This document shows positions 45,354 through 53,573 of a stretch of 64,000 nt of DNA, in pieces. A program made the translations under genes and the position numbers. The DNA is from Streptomyces sp. NBC_00154 (lineage in GTDB: Bacteria > Actinomycetota > Actinomycetes > Streptomycetales > Streptomycetaceae), in the NCBI RefSeq assembly GCF_026342835.1, contig NZ_JAPEMI010000001.1, positions 6,702,501-6,766,500 on the forward strand. The letters run 5' to 3'. The notes below the pieces were generated by a model. That model did no database searches and was not told where the DNA came from. It worked only from the letters and a program-made list of their open reading frames with translations. Numbering within the stretch: the stretch's first letter is position 1; every line of letters begins with the position of its first letter.

Positions 45354-46313
45354 ATGTCGGCCCCCACCCTGTCCACCAGCAAGGCGACCAGGCCACGCCA
45401 CGGACACCCGGGCCCCGCCCGCCCGAACTCCGCCCGCGAGGAGTTCGTACGAGCCGTGCGCCGCAACATCTCGGCGCACGGCTTCCTGATCGGGGCGGTG
45501 CTCTGCTTCTCGTTCTTCTCCTGGTATCCGATGGTCCGGGAATTCATCCTGGCCTTTCAGAAGAACGAGAACGGAAAGACCACCTGGGCCGGCTGGTCCA
45601 ATCTCAGTTACGTCGTCAACGACCCGGCCTTCTGGCAGGCCTGGCGCAACACTCTGCTCTTCACCGGCCTGGCCCTGCTGCTGGGCTTCCTGGTCCCGTT
45701 CGTCGTCGCCGTCGTACTCAACGAATTCCGGCACGGTCAGGGCTACCTGCGGCTACTGGTCTATCTGCCGGTGATGCTGCCACCCGTTGCCTCGGTCCTG
45801 CTCTTCAAGTACTTCTACGACCCCGGCTACGGACTCTTCAACCGCATCCTGGAGGTCTTCCACCTCCCCGCCCAGCAGTGGCTGCAGTCCACGGACACCG
45901 CGATGCTCTCCGTCGTCATCGCGGCCACCTGGATGAACATGGGCGGCGCCACCCTGATCTACCTCGCCGCACTCCAGTCGATCCCCGGCGAACTGTACGA
46001 AGCCGCCGAACTGGACGGCGCGGGACTGCTGCGCAGGGTCTGGCACGTCACCATCCCGCAGACCCGGCTCATCCTCTCGCTGCTCCTGCTGATGCAGATC
46101 ATCGCGACGATGCAGGTCTTCACCGAGCCGTTCCTCCTCACCAACGGTGCGGGCCCCGAAGGTTCCACCACGACCGTCGTCTACCTCATCTACCAGTACG
46201 CCTTCAACTTCAACAACTACGGCAGTGCGGCGGCCCTCGGACTCGTCCTGCTCGTCGTCCTCGCGGGCTTCTCCGCGGTGTACGTACGACTCAGCCGCAG
46301 CAGCGAAGATTAG
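45354..46313 (+). CDS. Sugar ABC transporter permease (MalF type)
   Basis: A 319-residue inner-membrane protein with six helices, starting AHGFLIGAVLCFSFFSWYPM. The cytoplasmic coupling (EAA) motif is EAAELDGAGLLRRVWHVTIP near residue 215. It forms the translocation channel together with the next gene, which starts 13 bp downstream after an AGGAGGGG ribosome-binding site. No ATPase gene accompanies the pair; in streptomycetes the shared ATPase MsiK usually energises such CUT1 systems. Confidence 0.92.
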   Translation: MSAPTLSTSKATRPRHGHPGPARPNSAREEFVRAVRRNISAHGFLIGAVLCFSFFSWYPMVREFILAFQKNENGKTTWAGWSNLSYVVNDPAFWQAWRNTLLFTGLALLLGFLVPFVVAVVLNEFRHGQGYLRLLVYLPVMLPPVASVLLFKYFYDPGYGLFNRILEVFHLPAQQWLQSTDTAMLSVVIAATWMNMGGATLIYLAALQSIPGELYEAAELDGAGLLRRVWHVTIPQTRLILSLLLLMQIIATMQVFTEPFLLTNGAGPEGSTTTVVYLIYQYAFNFNNYGSAAALGLVLLVVLAGFSAVYVRLSRSSED

Positions 46314-46326
46314 GAGGGGCCCGACC

Positions 46327-47277
46327 ATGGCATCGAACGCCTTCGTCTCCCGACGGCGCGTCCCCGGACAGCGCAGGGCCGAACGGCGCGCCGCCGACCT
46401 GGGACGCCAGCGCACCCTGATCTCACCGGCCCAGCTCGCCCGGCCCCGCGGCAGGACCGTCTACTGGATCGTGTTCGGCGTGGTGATCGCCCTGTTCACC
46501 GTGGCCTTCCTCGGGCCGCTCTACTGGATGGTCACCGGCGGACTCAAGACCACCCAGGAAGTCGTGCAGAGCCCGCCGACCGCCTTCCCCACATCGGTCC
46601 ACACGGAGAACTATTCCCGGGCGTGGACGGTGATGGACCTGAGCCGGCTCCTTTTCAACACCCTCTACTACGCGTTCGGCGCGCTCGCTTTCCAGCTGCT
46701 CTTCGACGTCGCCGCCGCCTACTCGCTCTCCAAGCTGCGGCCCGTCTTCGGCAAGGTCATCCTCGGCATGATGCTGGCCACGCTGATGATCCCGGCCACG
46801 GTCCTCGTCGTACCCCAGTACCTCACCGTCCTCGACGTGCCGATCGTGCAGCGCAATCTGCTCAACTCGCCCTGGGCGATCTGGCTGCCGTCCGTCACCA
46901 ACGCCTTCAACATCTTCCTGCTGAAGCGGTTCTTCGACTCGATCCCGCGCGAACTCCTCGACGCAGCCGCGATCGACGGGGCCTCGCCCCTGCGCACCCT
47001 GCGCTCCGTGGTGCTGCCGATCTCCCGGCCGATCCTCGGCGTCGTCTCCATCTTCGCGATCGTCGGCGTCTGGAAGGACTTCCTCTGGCCGATGCTCACC
47101 CTGCCCGACCCCAGCAAGCAGACCCTCAACGTGGGTATCTACTCGCTGGCCAGCGGTGTCCCCGAGAACGTCCTCATCGCGGCACTCACCATCGCGTCCA
47201 TCCCGACGCTGCTCATCTTCCTGCTCTTCCAGCGCAACATCATGAGCGGACTCACCGCGGGCGGCCTCAAGGGCTAG
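46327..47277 (+). CDS. Sugar ABC transporter permease (MalG type)
   Basis: A 316-residue partner permease. The ATG at 46327 follows AGGAGGGGCCCGACC and removes a spurious upstream extension that overlaps the previous gene. Six helices begin with TVYWIVFGVVIALFTVAFLG; the long periplasmic loop after the first helix is typical. The EAA motif is DAAAIDGASPLRTLRSVVLP, and LNVGIYSLASGVPENVLIAA precedes the last helix. It is co-transcribed with the binding protein and first permease. Confidence 0.92.
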   Translation: MASNAFVSRRRVPGQRRAERRAADLGRQRTLISPAQLARPRGRTVYWIVFGVVIALFTVAFLGPLYWMVTGGLKTTQEVVQSPPTAFPTSVHTENYSRAWTVMDLSRLLFNTLYYAFGALAFQLLFDVAAAYSLSKLRPVFGKVILGMMLATLMIPATVLVVPQYLTVLDVPIVQRNLLNSPWAIWLPSVTNAFNIFLLKRFFDSIPRELLDAAAIDGASPLRTLRSVVLPISRPILGVVSIFAIVGVWKDFLWPMLTLPDPSKQTLNVGIYSLASGVPENVLIAALTIASIPTLLIFLLFQRNIMSGLTAGGLKG

Positions 47278-47392
47278 AGCCACCCACTGCAGCAGCCTTC
47301 TCCTTCCCAGCGCTCCGCCGTCGGCTCTCCCATCCAGCGCCCCGCTGTCCGGGGCCGGCGGCGGAGTCCCACCTGCCCGAAAGGAACGCCAC

Positions 47393-49015
47393 GTGGCAGC
47401 CAACCGTCCGTCCCAGCCCACCGTGAACTGGTGGCGCGACGCCGCTATTTACCAGATCTATGTACGCAGCTTCGCCGACGGCGACGGTGACGGCACCGGC
47501 GACCTCGCGGGGGTACGGGCCAAGCTGCCCTACCTCGTCGAACTGGGCGTGGACGCACTCTGGTTCACCCCCTGGTATCTCTCACCGCTCGCCGACGGCG
47601 GATACGACGTGGCCGACTACCGCACCATCGACCCCGCCTTCGGCACCCTCGCCGAGGCTGAGAAGCTGATCGCGGAGGCCCGTGAACTGGGCATCCGTAC
47701 GATCATCGACATTGTCCCCAACCACGTCTCCGACCAGCACGTCTGGTTCCGGGCTGCCCTCGCGGCCGGCCCCGGAAGCCCCGAGCGGGAGCTCTTCCAC
47801 TTCCGGCCCGGACGCGGCGCGGACGGCGAGATTCCGCCCAACGACTGGGTCTCGGAATTCGGCGGCACGCCCTGGACCCGGCTCGACGACGGCGAGTGGT
47901 ACCTGCACCTGTTCGCCACGCAGCAGCCCGACCTCAACTGGGCTCACCCGGCGGTCCGTCAGGAACACGAGGACGTCCTGCGCTTCTGGTTCGAGCGAGG
48001 TGTGGAGGGTGTACGGATCGACTCGGCGGCCCTGCCCGCCAAGGACCCCGCCCTGCCCGACTTCGTCGAGGGCCGCGACCCCCACCCCTACATCGACCGG
48101 GACGAACTGCACGACATCTACCGCTCCTGGCGCGCCATCGCCGACGAGTACGGAGCCATCTTCGTCGGAGAGGTCTGGCTCCCGGACGCCGAGCGGTTCG
48201 CCCGCTATCTGCGCCCCGACGAGCTGCACACCGCCTTCAACTTCAACTTCCTGGCCTGCCCCTGGGACGCCGGACGGCTTCGCTCCGCCATCGACGACAC
48301 GCTCGCCGAGCACGCCGCGGTCGGTGCCCCTGCCACCTGGGTCCTGTGCAACCACGATGTGACCCGGACCGTCACCCGTTACGGACGTGAGGACACCGGT
48401 TTCGACTTCGCGGCGAAGACCTTCGGCACCCCGACGGATCTCGGACTCGGCACCCGGCGGGCGCGTGCCGCGGCGCTGCTCTCGCTGGCCCTGCCGGGCG
48501 CGGCCTACCTCTACCAGGGCGAGGAGCTGGGCCTTCCGGAAGCGGACATCCCCCGCGGCCGGATCCAGGACCCGATGCACTTCCGCTCCGGCGGGACCGA
48601 CCCGGGACGCGACGGATGCCGGGTGCCGCTGCCCTGGTCGGCACAGGAGCGGTACGCCGGTTTCGGATCCACCGTCGAGCCCTGGCTGCCACAACCCGCG
48701 GACTGGGCGACGTACGCCGCCGATCTGCAGCGCGCCGATCCGGACTCGATGCTCAGCCTGTACCGCGCGGCCCTCCGGCTGCGCCGCACCGCGCCCGGCT
48801 TCGGCAGCTCGGGGACAGCGGGGGAGCAGCTGGAGTGGTTGCCGACCGAGCCCGGGGTGCTTGCCTTCACCCGCGGTGACCGGCTGATCTGCATCGTCAA
48901 TCTGACCGAGGAGCCCATCGAACTGCCCGGCCACACCGAGGTCCTGCTCATCAGCGGCCCGCCGGCCGACGGAGGGAGGCTCCCGCAGGACACCGCGGCC
49001 TGGCTACGGGGCTGA
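47393..49015 (+). CDS. GH13 alpha-glucosidase, cytosolic
   Basis: A 540-residue glycosidase of the oligo-1,6-glucosidase/alpha-glucosidase group. The GTG follows GAAAGGAAC, and there is no signal peptide. The GH13 motifs are all visible: DIVPNHVSDQH (region I), GVRIDSAAL with the nucleophile Asp (II), GEVWLPDAE with the acid/base Glu (III) and LCNHDVTRT (IV). The N-terminal WWRDAAIYQIYVRSFADGDG and PYLVELGVDALWFTPWY are standard. The gene closes the transporter operon (115-bp gap), so it probably releases glucose from imported alpha-oligosaccharides. Strict linkage preference (alpha-1,3 versus 1,4 or 1,6) cannot be read off. Confidence 0.92.
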   Translation: MAANRPSQPTVNWWRDAAIYQIYVRSFADGDGDGTGDLAGVRAKLPYLVELGVDALWFTPWYLSPLADGGYDVADYRTIDPAFGTLAEAEKLIAEARELGIRTIIDIVPNHVSDQHVWFRAALAAGPGSPERELFHFRPGRGADGEIPPNDWVSEFGGTPWTRLDDGEWYLHLFATQQPDLNWAHPAVRQEHEDVLRFWFERGVEGVRIDSAALPAKDPALPDFVEGRDPHPYIDRDELHDIYRSWRAIADEYGAIFVGEVWLPDAERFARYLRPDELHTAFNFNFLACPWDAGRLRSAIDDTLAEHAAVGAPATWVLCNHDVTRTVTRYGREDTGFDFAAKTFGTPTDLGLGTRRARAAALLSLALPGAAYLYQGEELGLPEADIPRGRIQDPMHFRSGGTDPGRDGCRVPLPWSAQERYAGFGSTVEPWLPQPADWATYAADLQRADPDSMLSLYRAALRLRRTAPGFGSSGTAGEQLEWLPTEPGVLAFTRGDRLICIVNLTEEPIELPGHTEVLLISGPPADGGRLPQDTAAWLRG

Positions 49016-49094
49016 TCCAGGCACGTACCCACCGGCCGACACGCGGGTTCGCGGGCGGATCGCGGCGGGCTCGGGGCTGCGGCAGAGTGGGCAC

Positions 49095-49412
49095 ATGGAT
49101 GATCTCAACGCCCTCGCCGACGAGCATCTGGCCGCCGCGCGCACGTCCCCGCACGGCCGCAGCGCCCACCTGCTGCTGCGACAGGAGCCGCTGCGGCAGA
49201 CGGTCATCGCGCTCACCGAGGGCTCGGCCCTCGACGAGCACAACGCGCCGCCCGCGGCCTCGCTCCAGGTCCTGCGCGGGGCCGTCCGCCTCACCGCGGC
49301 CTCCGGTGACGTGGAACTGACCGCGGGAGGACTGCAGCCCATCCCGCACGAACGGCACGGGCTGCTGGCGCTGGAGGACGCGGTGGTGCTGCTGACCGCG
49401 GTCAACGACTGA
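49095..49412 (+). CDS. Small cupin-domain protein
   Basis: A 105-residue single cupin barrel. Residues 25-100 show the fold: HLLLRQEPLRQTVIALTEGS, a cupin-1-like LDEHNAPPAASLQVLRGAVR and a cupin-2-like LQPIPHERHGLLALEDAVVL. Two histidines (His in LDEHN and PHERH) could bind a metal. The protein lacks other domains. It begins 79 bp after the alpha-glucosidase gene and may be read through from that operon, but it is common elsewhere and a role in glucan use is unproven. Confidence 0.8.
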   Translation: MDDLNALADEHLAAARTSPHGRSAHLLLRQEPLRQTVIALTEGSALDEHNAPPAASLQVLRGAVRLTAASGDVELTAGGLQPIPHERHGLLALEDAVVLLTAVND

Positions 49413-49479
49413 CCTCTGCCACCGCTGCGGGAGCCGACAGGACCACGGTGCGCCCGGCGCGGAACCGTCCGTGACGGCG

Positions 49480-50736
49480 TCACCGCGTCCGTACGCGTAC
49501 CCGCTCCCACACCCACAGCACGAGGCTGCCCGCAGCGAGCGAACCGCCCAGGACACAGATGCCGGTCCAGCCCGCGCGCGACCAGACCACCGAGGCGAGT
49601 GCGGCGCCTGCAGCCCCGCCCAGGAAAAACAGGGTCATGAAGCCGGAGTTGATCCGGTTGCGGGCTTCGGGGCGGAGCGCGTAGATCACGTACTGGCTGC
49701 TGTTCAGCCCCGCCTGCTGGGCCACGTTCAGGGAGATCACGCCGACGGCGAGCCACAGCGGCGAGGACTCGCCCGCCAGGAGCAGGGGCCAGGAGAGCGT
49801 GAGGAGGGCTGCCGACACTCCGGAGACCAGCTGCACGCGGCCGCGGTCGCCGAGCCTGGCCGCGACGTTCATACCCACCACGCCGATGACGCCCAGCAGA
49901 CCGAAGAGCCCGATCGCGGCCGCGTTCCAGCCGAAGGGCGGCCGGGTCAGCAGAAAGGTCAGCGCGGTGAGCTGCACGCTGTACGAGGCCATCGAGAAGG
50001 CCGCGACGGCTGACCGCATGCGCAGCAGGGGCTCCTCGCGCAGCAGCGAGAGGGTGGAGCGCAGCAGTCCGCCGTAGGGCATCGGGATGGCGGCGCCCGC
50101 CCTGGGCAGCCGGGGCAGGTTGCGGTGCAGAAGCACGGCCATGGACGCCATGAGCAGGGCGTTCATCCAGTACGCGGTGCGCCAGCCGCCGAGTTCCGAC
50201 AGCGCGCCGGAGGCCAGTCGGCCGACCAGTCCGCCGAGCAGGACACCGGACATGACGACGCCGACGATCCTGCCGCGTGCGGCCGGAGCCGCGAGGGCCG
50301 CCGCGAACGGCACCACGACCTGGGCGCCGACGGACGTCAGCGCGGTGAGAGCCGTCCCCGCAATCAGCAGGGGGCCGCTGGGGGCTGCGGCCGTCAGCAG
50401 AAGGAAGAGCGCGGTGAGACCGAAGAGGCCCACGGCGAGCCGGCGGCGCTCCAGGACATCCCCGAGCGGCACCAGCAGGATCAGGCCCAGCGCGTACCCG
50501 CCCTGGGCGGCGGTCACGATCAGCCCCGCCGCCGTGACACCGATGTGCAGGTCTGCCTCGATCACGTCGAGCAGCGGCTGGGCGAAGTAGTTGCCCGCGG
50601 CCGAGAGCCCGGCCGCGACGGCCATCAGAGCGGCGAGCCCGCGCCCGAGCCCGAGCACGGGCAGCGGTTTCGGGGCGGTCGTCGGGACGTCGGGGTGCCG
50701 CGTCCCGTGGTGTGACGCGTGTGCGGAATGAGCCAT
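49480..50736 (-). CDS. Major facilitator superfamily exporter
   Basis: A 418-residue transporter with 12 predicted helices, in the drug/sugar-efflux (DHA1) pattern. The N-half has AAGLSAAGNYFAQPLLDVIE and GYALGLILLVPLGDVLERRR, the loop 2-3 motif; the C-half has AIGLFGLLGVIGVVGMNVAA and ARNRINSGFMTLFFLGGAAG. The sequence NYFAQPLLDVI is characteristic of a group of MFS proteins often found divergent from LysR genes, exactly as here. The substrate is unknown. The LysR gene 80 bp away is its probable regulator. Confidence 0.9.
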   Translation of the reverse strand: MAHSAHASHHGTRHPDVPTTAPKPLPVLGLGRGLAALMAVAAGLSAAGNYFAQPLLDVIEADLHIGVTAAGLIVTAAQGGYALGLILLVPLGDVLERRRLAVGLFGLTALFLLLTAAAPSGPLLIAGTALTALTSVGAQVVVPFAAALAAPAARGRIVGVVMSGVLLGGLVGRLASGALSELGGWRTAYWMNALLMASMAVLLHRNLPRLPRAGAAIPMPYGGLLRSTLSLLREEPLLRMRSAVAAFSMASYSVQLTALTFLLTRPPFGWNAAAIGLFGLLGVIGVVGMNVAARLGDRGRVQLVSGVSAALLTLSWPLLLAGESSPLWLAVGVISLNVAQQAGLNSSQYVIYALRPEARNRINSGFMTLFFLGGAAGAALASVVWSRAGWTGICVLGGSLAAGSLVLWVWERVRVRTR

Positions 50737-50779
50737 GTCCCACAGCCTCGGGGTACAGCCACTGATGAGTCCAACACAT

Positions 50780-50800
50780 GTTTTTCATTCGATCGATCGT
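50780..50800. promoter_or_regulatory. Candidate LysR binding region with CGATCGATCG palindrome
   Basis: The 80-bp gap between the divergent MFS and LysR genes contains CGATCGATCG around 50790-50799 within a TTTTTCATTCG context. LysR proteins usually bind dyads with T-N11-A in such shared promoters. The exact site cannot be fixed from one sequence. Confidence 0.3.
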
Positions 50801-50816
50801 GGTTCACGATGGATGG

Positions 50817-51710
50817 ATGGAGCTTCAGCAGATGCGATACGTGGTGGCGGTGGCGGACCTGCGGAACTTCACCCGCGCCGCGAAGAAATGCCTGGTCGTC
50901 CAGTCCGCGCTGAGTCATCAGATCGCGCGTCTGGAGAAGGAGCTTGGGGCCCGGCTGTTCGACCGCACCAGCCGTCATGTCCGGCTCACCGCAGCAGGTG
51001 AGGCGTTCCTGCCCGCGGCCCGCCAGGCCCTGGATGCGGCGGAACGGGCCCGCGCCGCGGCGGCGGCAGCGGCGGGGGAGGTCAGCGGGCGCCTCGCGAT
51101 CGGGGCGATCCCGACGCTCTGCGCGGTCGACATCCCGGCCGCGCTGCGGGAGTTCCACCTCCGCCATCCGAAGGTCCGTATCGACCTCAAGGAGGGGCCG
51201 AGCAAGGATCTGGTCCAGGAAGTGCAGGACGGCACGCTCGATGTCGCCTTCCTCGGTGTGCTGCCGAGCTACCGGCCGAAGGGCGTGAGCGATCACGAAC
51301 TCGCCCGGGGCGAGCTCGCCGCCGTGGTCGCTCCCACCCACCCGCTGGCGCGTGAGGCCGAAGTGGGTCTGGAACGGCTGGCGGCGGAGACGTTCGTCGA
51401 CTACCCGGCAGGCACCGCGGCCCGCGCCCAGTCGGAGGAGGCGTTCGAGGCGTCGGGGCTCACCCGCGTGGTGGCCTTCGAGGTCAGCGGGACCGACTTC
51501 ATCGTCCGGCTCGTGCGCAGCGGACTGGTCGTCGCGCTGCTGCCTGCCGCGTTCGCGGCCGAACTGGCAGGAGTCACCGTGCTGCCGGTGCTCGATGCCC
51601 CGGCCCGGACGGAACGCCTGGTCTGGAGCCGGTTCCGCCCCACCCCCGCGGCCGCGGCGTTCCTGACCGGGCTCGGTATCGATACGGAGGCCGTCGCCGA
51701 CCGGCCGTGA
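50817..51710 (+). CDS. LysR-family transcriptional regulator
   Basis: A 297-residue regulator. The ATG at 50817 begins MELQQMRYVVAVADLRNFTR, the usual LysR opening; 13 upstream in-frame residues are not family-like. The winged helix spans residues 1-60 (SALSHQIARLEKELGARLFD), and the C-terminal effector domain from about 90 follows the pattern LAIGAIPTLCAVDIPAALRE, then LDVAFLGVL. It probably controls the divergent MFS exporter, as LysR regulators typically do. It converges on the sigma-factor gene with only 7 bp between stops. Confidence 0.92.
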   Translation: MELQQMRYVVAVADLRNFTRAAKKCLVVQSALSHQIARLEKELGARLFDRTSRHVRLTAAGEAFLPAARQALDAAERARAAAAAAAGEVSGRLAIGAIPTLCAVDIPAALREFHLRHPKVRIDLKEGPSKDLVQEVQDGTLDVAFLGVLPSYRPKGVSDHELARGELAAVVAPTHPLAREAEVGLERLAAETFVDYPAGTAARAQSEEAFEASGLTRVVAFEVSGTDFIVRLVRSGLVVALLPAAFAAELAGVTVLPVLDAPARTERLVWSRFRPTPAAAAFLTGLGIDTEAVADRP

Positions 51711-51717
51711 CGTCCCC

Positions 51718-53019
51718 TCAGACAGGGGGCAGCGCGCGGCGGCGGCGCCGGAGGAACTCCTGCTCGGCGGCGTTGTCGGTCCGGGCGATGGCGGCGTCGT
51801 ACGCCGATGCCGCCTCGGCACAGCGGCCCAGCCGTCGCAGCAGGTCGGCCCGCACGGCGTGGAACACGTGGTAGCGGTCGAGCCCGAGCTCTTCGACGAG
51901 GACGAGCGCAGCACCCGGTCCGTCGACCTCTGCCACCGCGACGGCACGGTTGAGCGCCACCACCGGAGTCGGCGCCTGCGCCAGCAACTGGTCGTAGAGC
52001 CGCAGGATCTGCCCCCAGTCGGTCGCTGCCGCGGTCGGTGCATCGCCGTGCACCGCGTTGATCGCGGCCTGGATCTGGTACGGGCCGGGCCGGTTCCGGC
52101 GCAGACACCGGCGTACGAGCGCCTGCCCCTCGCCGATCAGCGCACGGTCCCACCGGCTGCGGTCCTGGTCGGCCAGGGACACCGGTGCACCGTCCGGGCC
52201 CGACCTGGCGGTGCGGCGCGCCTCGGTGAGCAGCATGAGGGCGAGCAGGCCCAGCACCTCGGGTTCGTCCGGCATCAGACCGGCCAGCAGCCGGCCGAGA
52301 CGGATGGCCTCCGTGCAGAGGTCCTCGCGTGCGAGACGCTCGCCCGAGCTCGCCGTATGCCCCTCGTTGAAGATCAGGTACACCACGGCGAGCACCGCCC
52401 CTACCCGGTCGGGAAGGTCCGCGTCGGCCGGGACCCGGTAGGGGATCCGGGCGTCACGGATCTTGCCCTTGGCACGCACCAGCCGCTGCGCCATGGTCGG
52501 CTCCGGGACCAGAAACGCGTGCGCGAGCTCCGAGGTGGTCAGCCCGCCCAGCAGCCGCAGGGTCAGCGCGACCTGCGCGGAGACGGAGAGTGCGGGGTGG
52601 CAGCAGGTGAAGATCAGCCGCAGTCGGTCGTCGTGCACGGACCCCTCCTCGGCCGGTTCGTCGCGGGCGTTCAGGGCCTGCGCCGACGTCGCCCGAGCTT
52701 GGCGGTCGGCGCGGGACGCCTCACGGCGCAGCCGGTCGATCGCCCGGTTGCGTGCGGTGGTGATGATCCAGCCGGCCGGGGCGGGCGGCAGCCCGGCGGA
52801 CGGCCACCGCTCCAGCGCGGTGGCGAACGCCTCCTGGACGGCTTCCTCCGCGATGTCGATGTCGCCGAAGGCGCGGACGAGCACGGCGACCGCGCGGCCG
52901 TACTCCTCGCGGAAGAGGCGCTCGATGTGCGCGGTGGGTACGGCCGGTGCGTCGTCGGATGCGTCGTCCGGCGCGCGGGGCACCTCGGCGGCGCCGGGCG
53001 GCCCCGGTGCGTCGGGCAT
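51718..53019 (-). CDS. ECF42-type RNA polymerase sigma factor with C-terminal extension
   Basis: A 433-residue sigma factor, about twice the usual ECF length. Region 2 is at about 28-100 ([40 protein letters not shown]), region 4 at about 150-205 ([20 protein letters not shown]). The remaining 220 residues are the DUF6596/TPR-like extension ([37 protein letters not shown]) that defines the ECF42 group. Such sigma factors lack an anti-sigma partner; their targets are genes for DGPF/YCII proteins. Its ATG overlaps the stop of exactly such a gene (TGATG), giving translational coupling. A promoter sequence of the expected type precedes the pair. Confidence 0.92.
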   Translation of the reverse strand: MPDAPGPPGAAEVPRAPDDASDDAPAVPTAHIERLFREEYGRAVAVLVRAFGDIDIAEEAVQEAFATALERWPSAGLPPAPAGWIITTARNRAIDRLRREASRADRQARATSAQALNARDEPAEEGSVHDDRLRLIFTCCHPALSVSAQVALTLRLLGGLTTSELAHAFLVPEPTMAQRLVRAKGKIRDARIPYRVPADADLPDRVGAVLAVVYLIFNEGHTASSGERLAREDLCTEAIRLGRLLAGLMPDEPEVLGLLALMLLTEARRTARSGPDGAPVSLADQDRSRWDRALIGEGQALVRRCLRRNRPGPYQIQAAINAVHGDAPTAAATDWGQILRLYDQLLAQAPTPVVALNRAVAVAEVDGPGAALVLVEELGLDRYHVFHAVRADLLRRLGRCAEAASAYDAAIARTDNAAEQEFLRRRRRALPPV

Positions 53020-53375
53020 CAGCCCTCCACTTCACCCTCGAACGGCCGGACCTCGACGGGCAGTGTGATCGCCCGCGCGGCCTTGCGGCCCCAGTCGAGA
53101 GCGGCGTCCAGATCGGGCGCCTTGATGATGCACAGCCCGCCCAGATACTCCTTCCCCTCGGCGTACGGCCCATCGGTGATCAGTGTGGCCCCGTCCTTCG
53201 GCCGCACCATCGTGGCGGTGCTCGGGGCGTGCAGTCCGCCCGCGAACACCCAGGCCCCGGCCTCCTGGAGCTCCTGGTGGAAGATGCCCACGTTCCGCAT
53301 GATCCCTTCCAGCACCTCGGGGGCGGGCGGCTCGCCGTCGGTGGGCGTGACGACGCTCAGCAGGTAGTGCTTCAT
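53019..53375 (-). CDS. DGPF-type YCII-related protein
   Basis: A 118-residue protein of the YCII/DGPF family. The ATG at 53375 follows GAGGAGGTACACC, an unusually strong ribosome-binding site, and begins [17 protein letters not shown]. The signature loop is [20 protein letters not shown], with DGPY in place of DGPF. The fold is a ferredoxin-like alpha/beta dimer, role unknown. It is the first gene of the operon with the ECF42 sigma factor and the presumed main target of that factor. Confidence 0.92.
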   Translation of the reverse strand: MKHYLLSVVTPTDGEPPAPEVLEGIMRNVGIFHQELQEAGAWVFAGGLHAPSTATMVRPKDGATLITDGPYAEGKEYLGGLCIIKAPDLDAALDWGRKAARAITLPVEVRPFEGEVEG

Positions 53376-53394
53376 GGTGTACCTCCTCGAGTAC

Positions 53395-53417
53395 GACGTC
53401 GGCACCGTGCCGACGTC
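53395..53417. promoter_or_regulatory. 23-bp perfect palindrome in the leader of the DGPF/ECF42 operon
   Basis: Arms GACGTCGGCAC and GTGCCGACGTC flank a single central base. The site lies between the presumed transcription start and the ribosome-binding site, 20 bp before the ATG, so it could be a DNA operator or, with a 3-base loop, a hairpin at the 5' end of the message. Confidence 0.5.
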
Positions 53418-53425
53418 CCACCCTC

Positions 53426-53454
53426 TATACGAACGGCGTCCGCCCGGATCGACA
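53426..53454 (-). promoter_or_regulatory. Predicted ECF42 autoregulated promoter
   Basis: On the minus strand TGTCGA (53454-53449) is followed after 17 bases by CGTATA (53431-53426). TGTCGA is the -35 element I recall for ECF42 sigma factors, and a CG-starting -10 at 17 bp fits ECF spacing. It lies about 51 bp upstream of the DGPF gene, consistent with the sigma factor driving its own operon. Confidence 0.6.
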
Positions 53455-53474
53455 CGGAACACAGTCGTGTTCCG
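53455..53474. promoter_or_regulatory. Inverted repeat CGGAACAC-N4-GTGTTCCG upstream of the ECF42 promoter
   Basis: Two perfect 8-bp arms around AGTC abut the presumed -35 element of the DGPF/ECF42 promoter. A regulator bound here could activate or block that promoter; alternatively it serves the divergent GNAT gene. Confidence 0.4.
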
Positions 53475-53540
53475 AGAAAGTTTTCCGGGGAGCGCCCCGG
53501 GACGCTCGCGACCCCCAGGACGCTGCCGCACGGAGTCTTG

Positions 53541-53554
53541 TGGGAGCGCTCCCA
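53541..53554. promoter_or_regulatory. Perfect CebR-type operator TGGGAGCGCTCCCA
   Basis: The 14-bp palindrome TGGGAGCGCTCCCA is identical to the consensus site of CebR, the LacI-family cellobiose-responsive repressor of Streptomyces. It lies 19 bp upstream of the ATG of a GNAT gene, where binding would block transcription or early elongation. No cebR gene or cellulase is in the window. Related LacI regulators may use the same palindrome. Confidence 0.7.
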
Positions 53555-53573
53555 GTCCCGGCAGGATGGGGCG

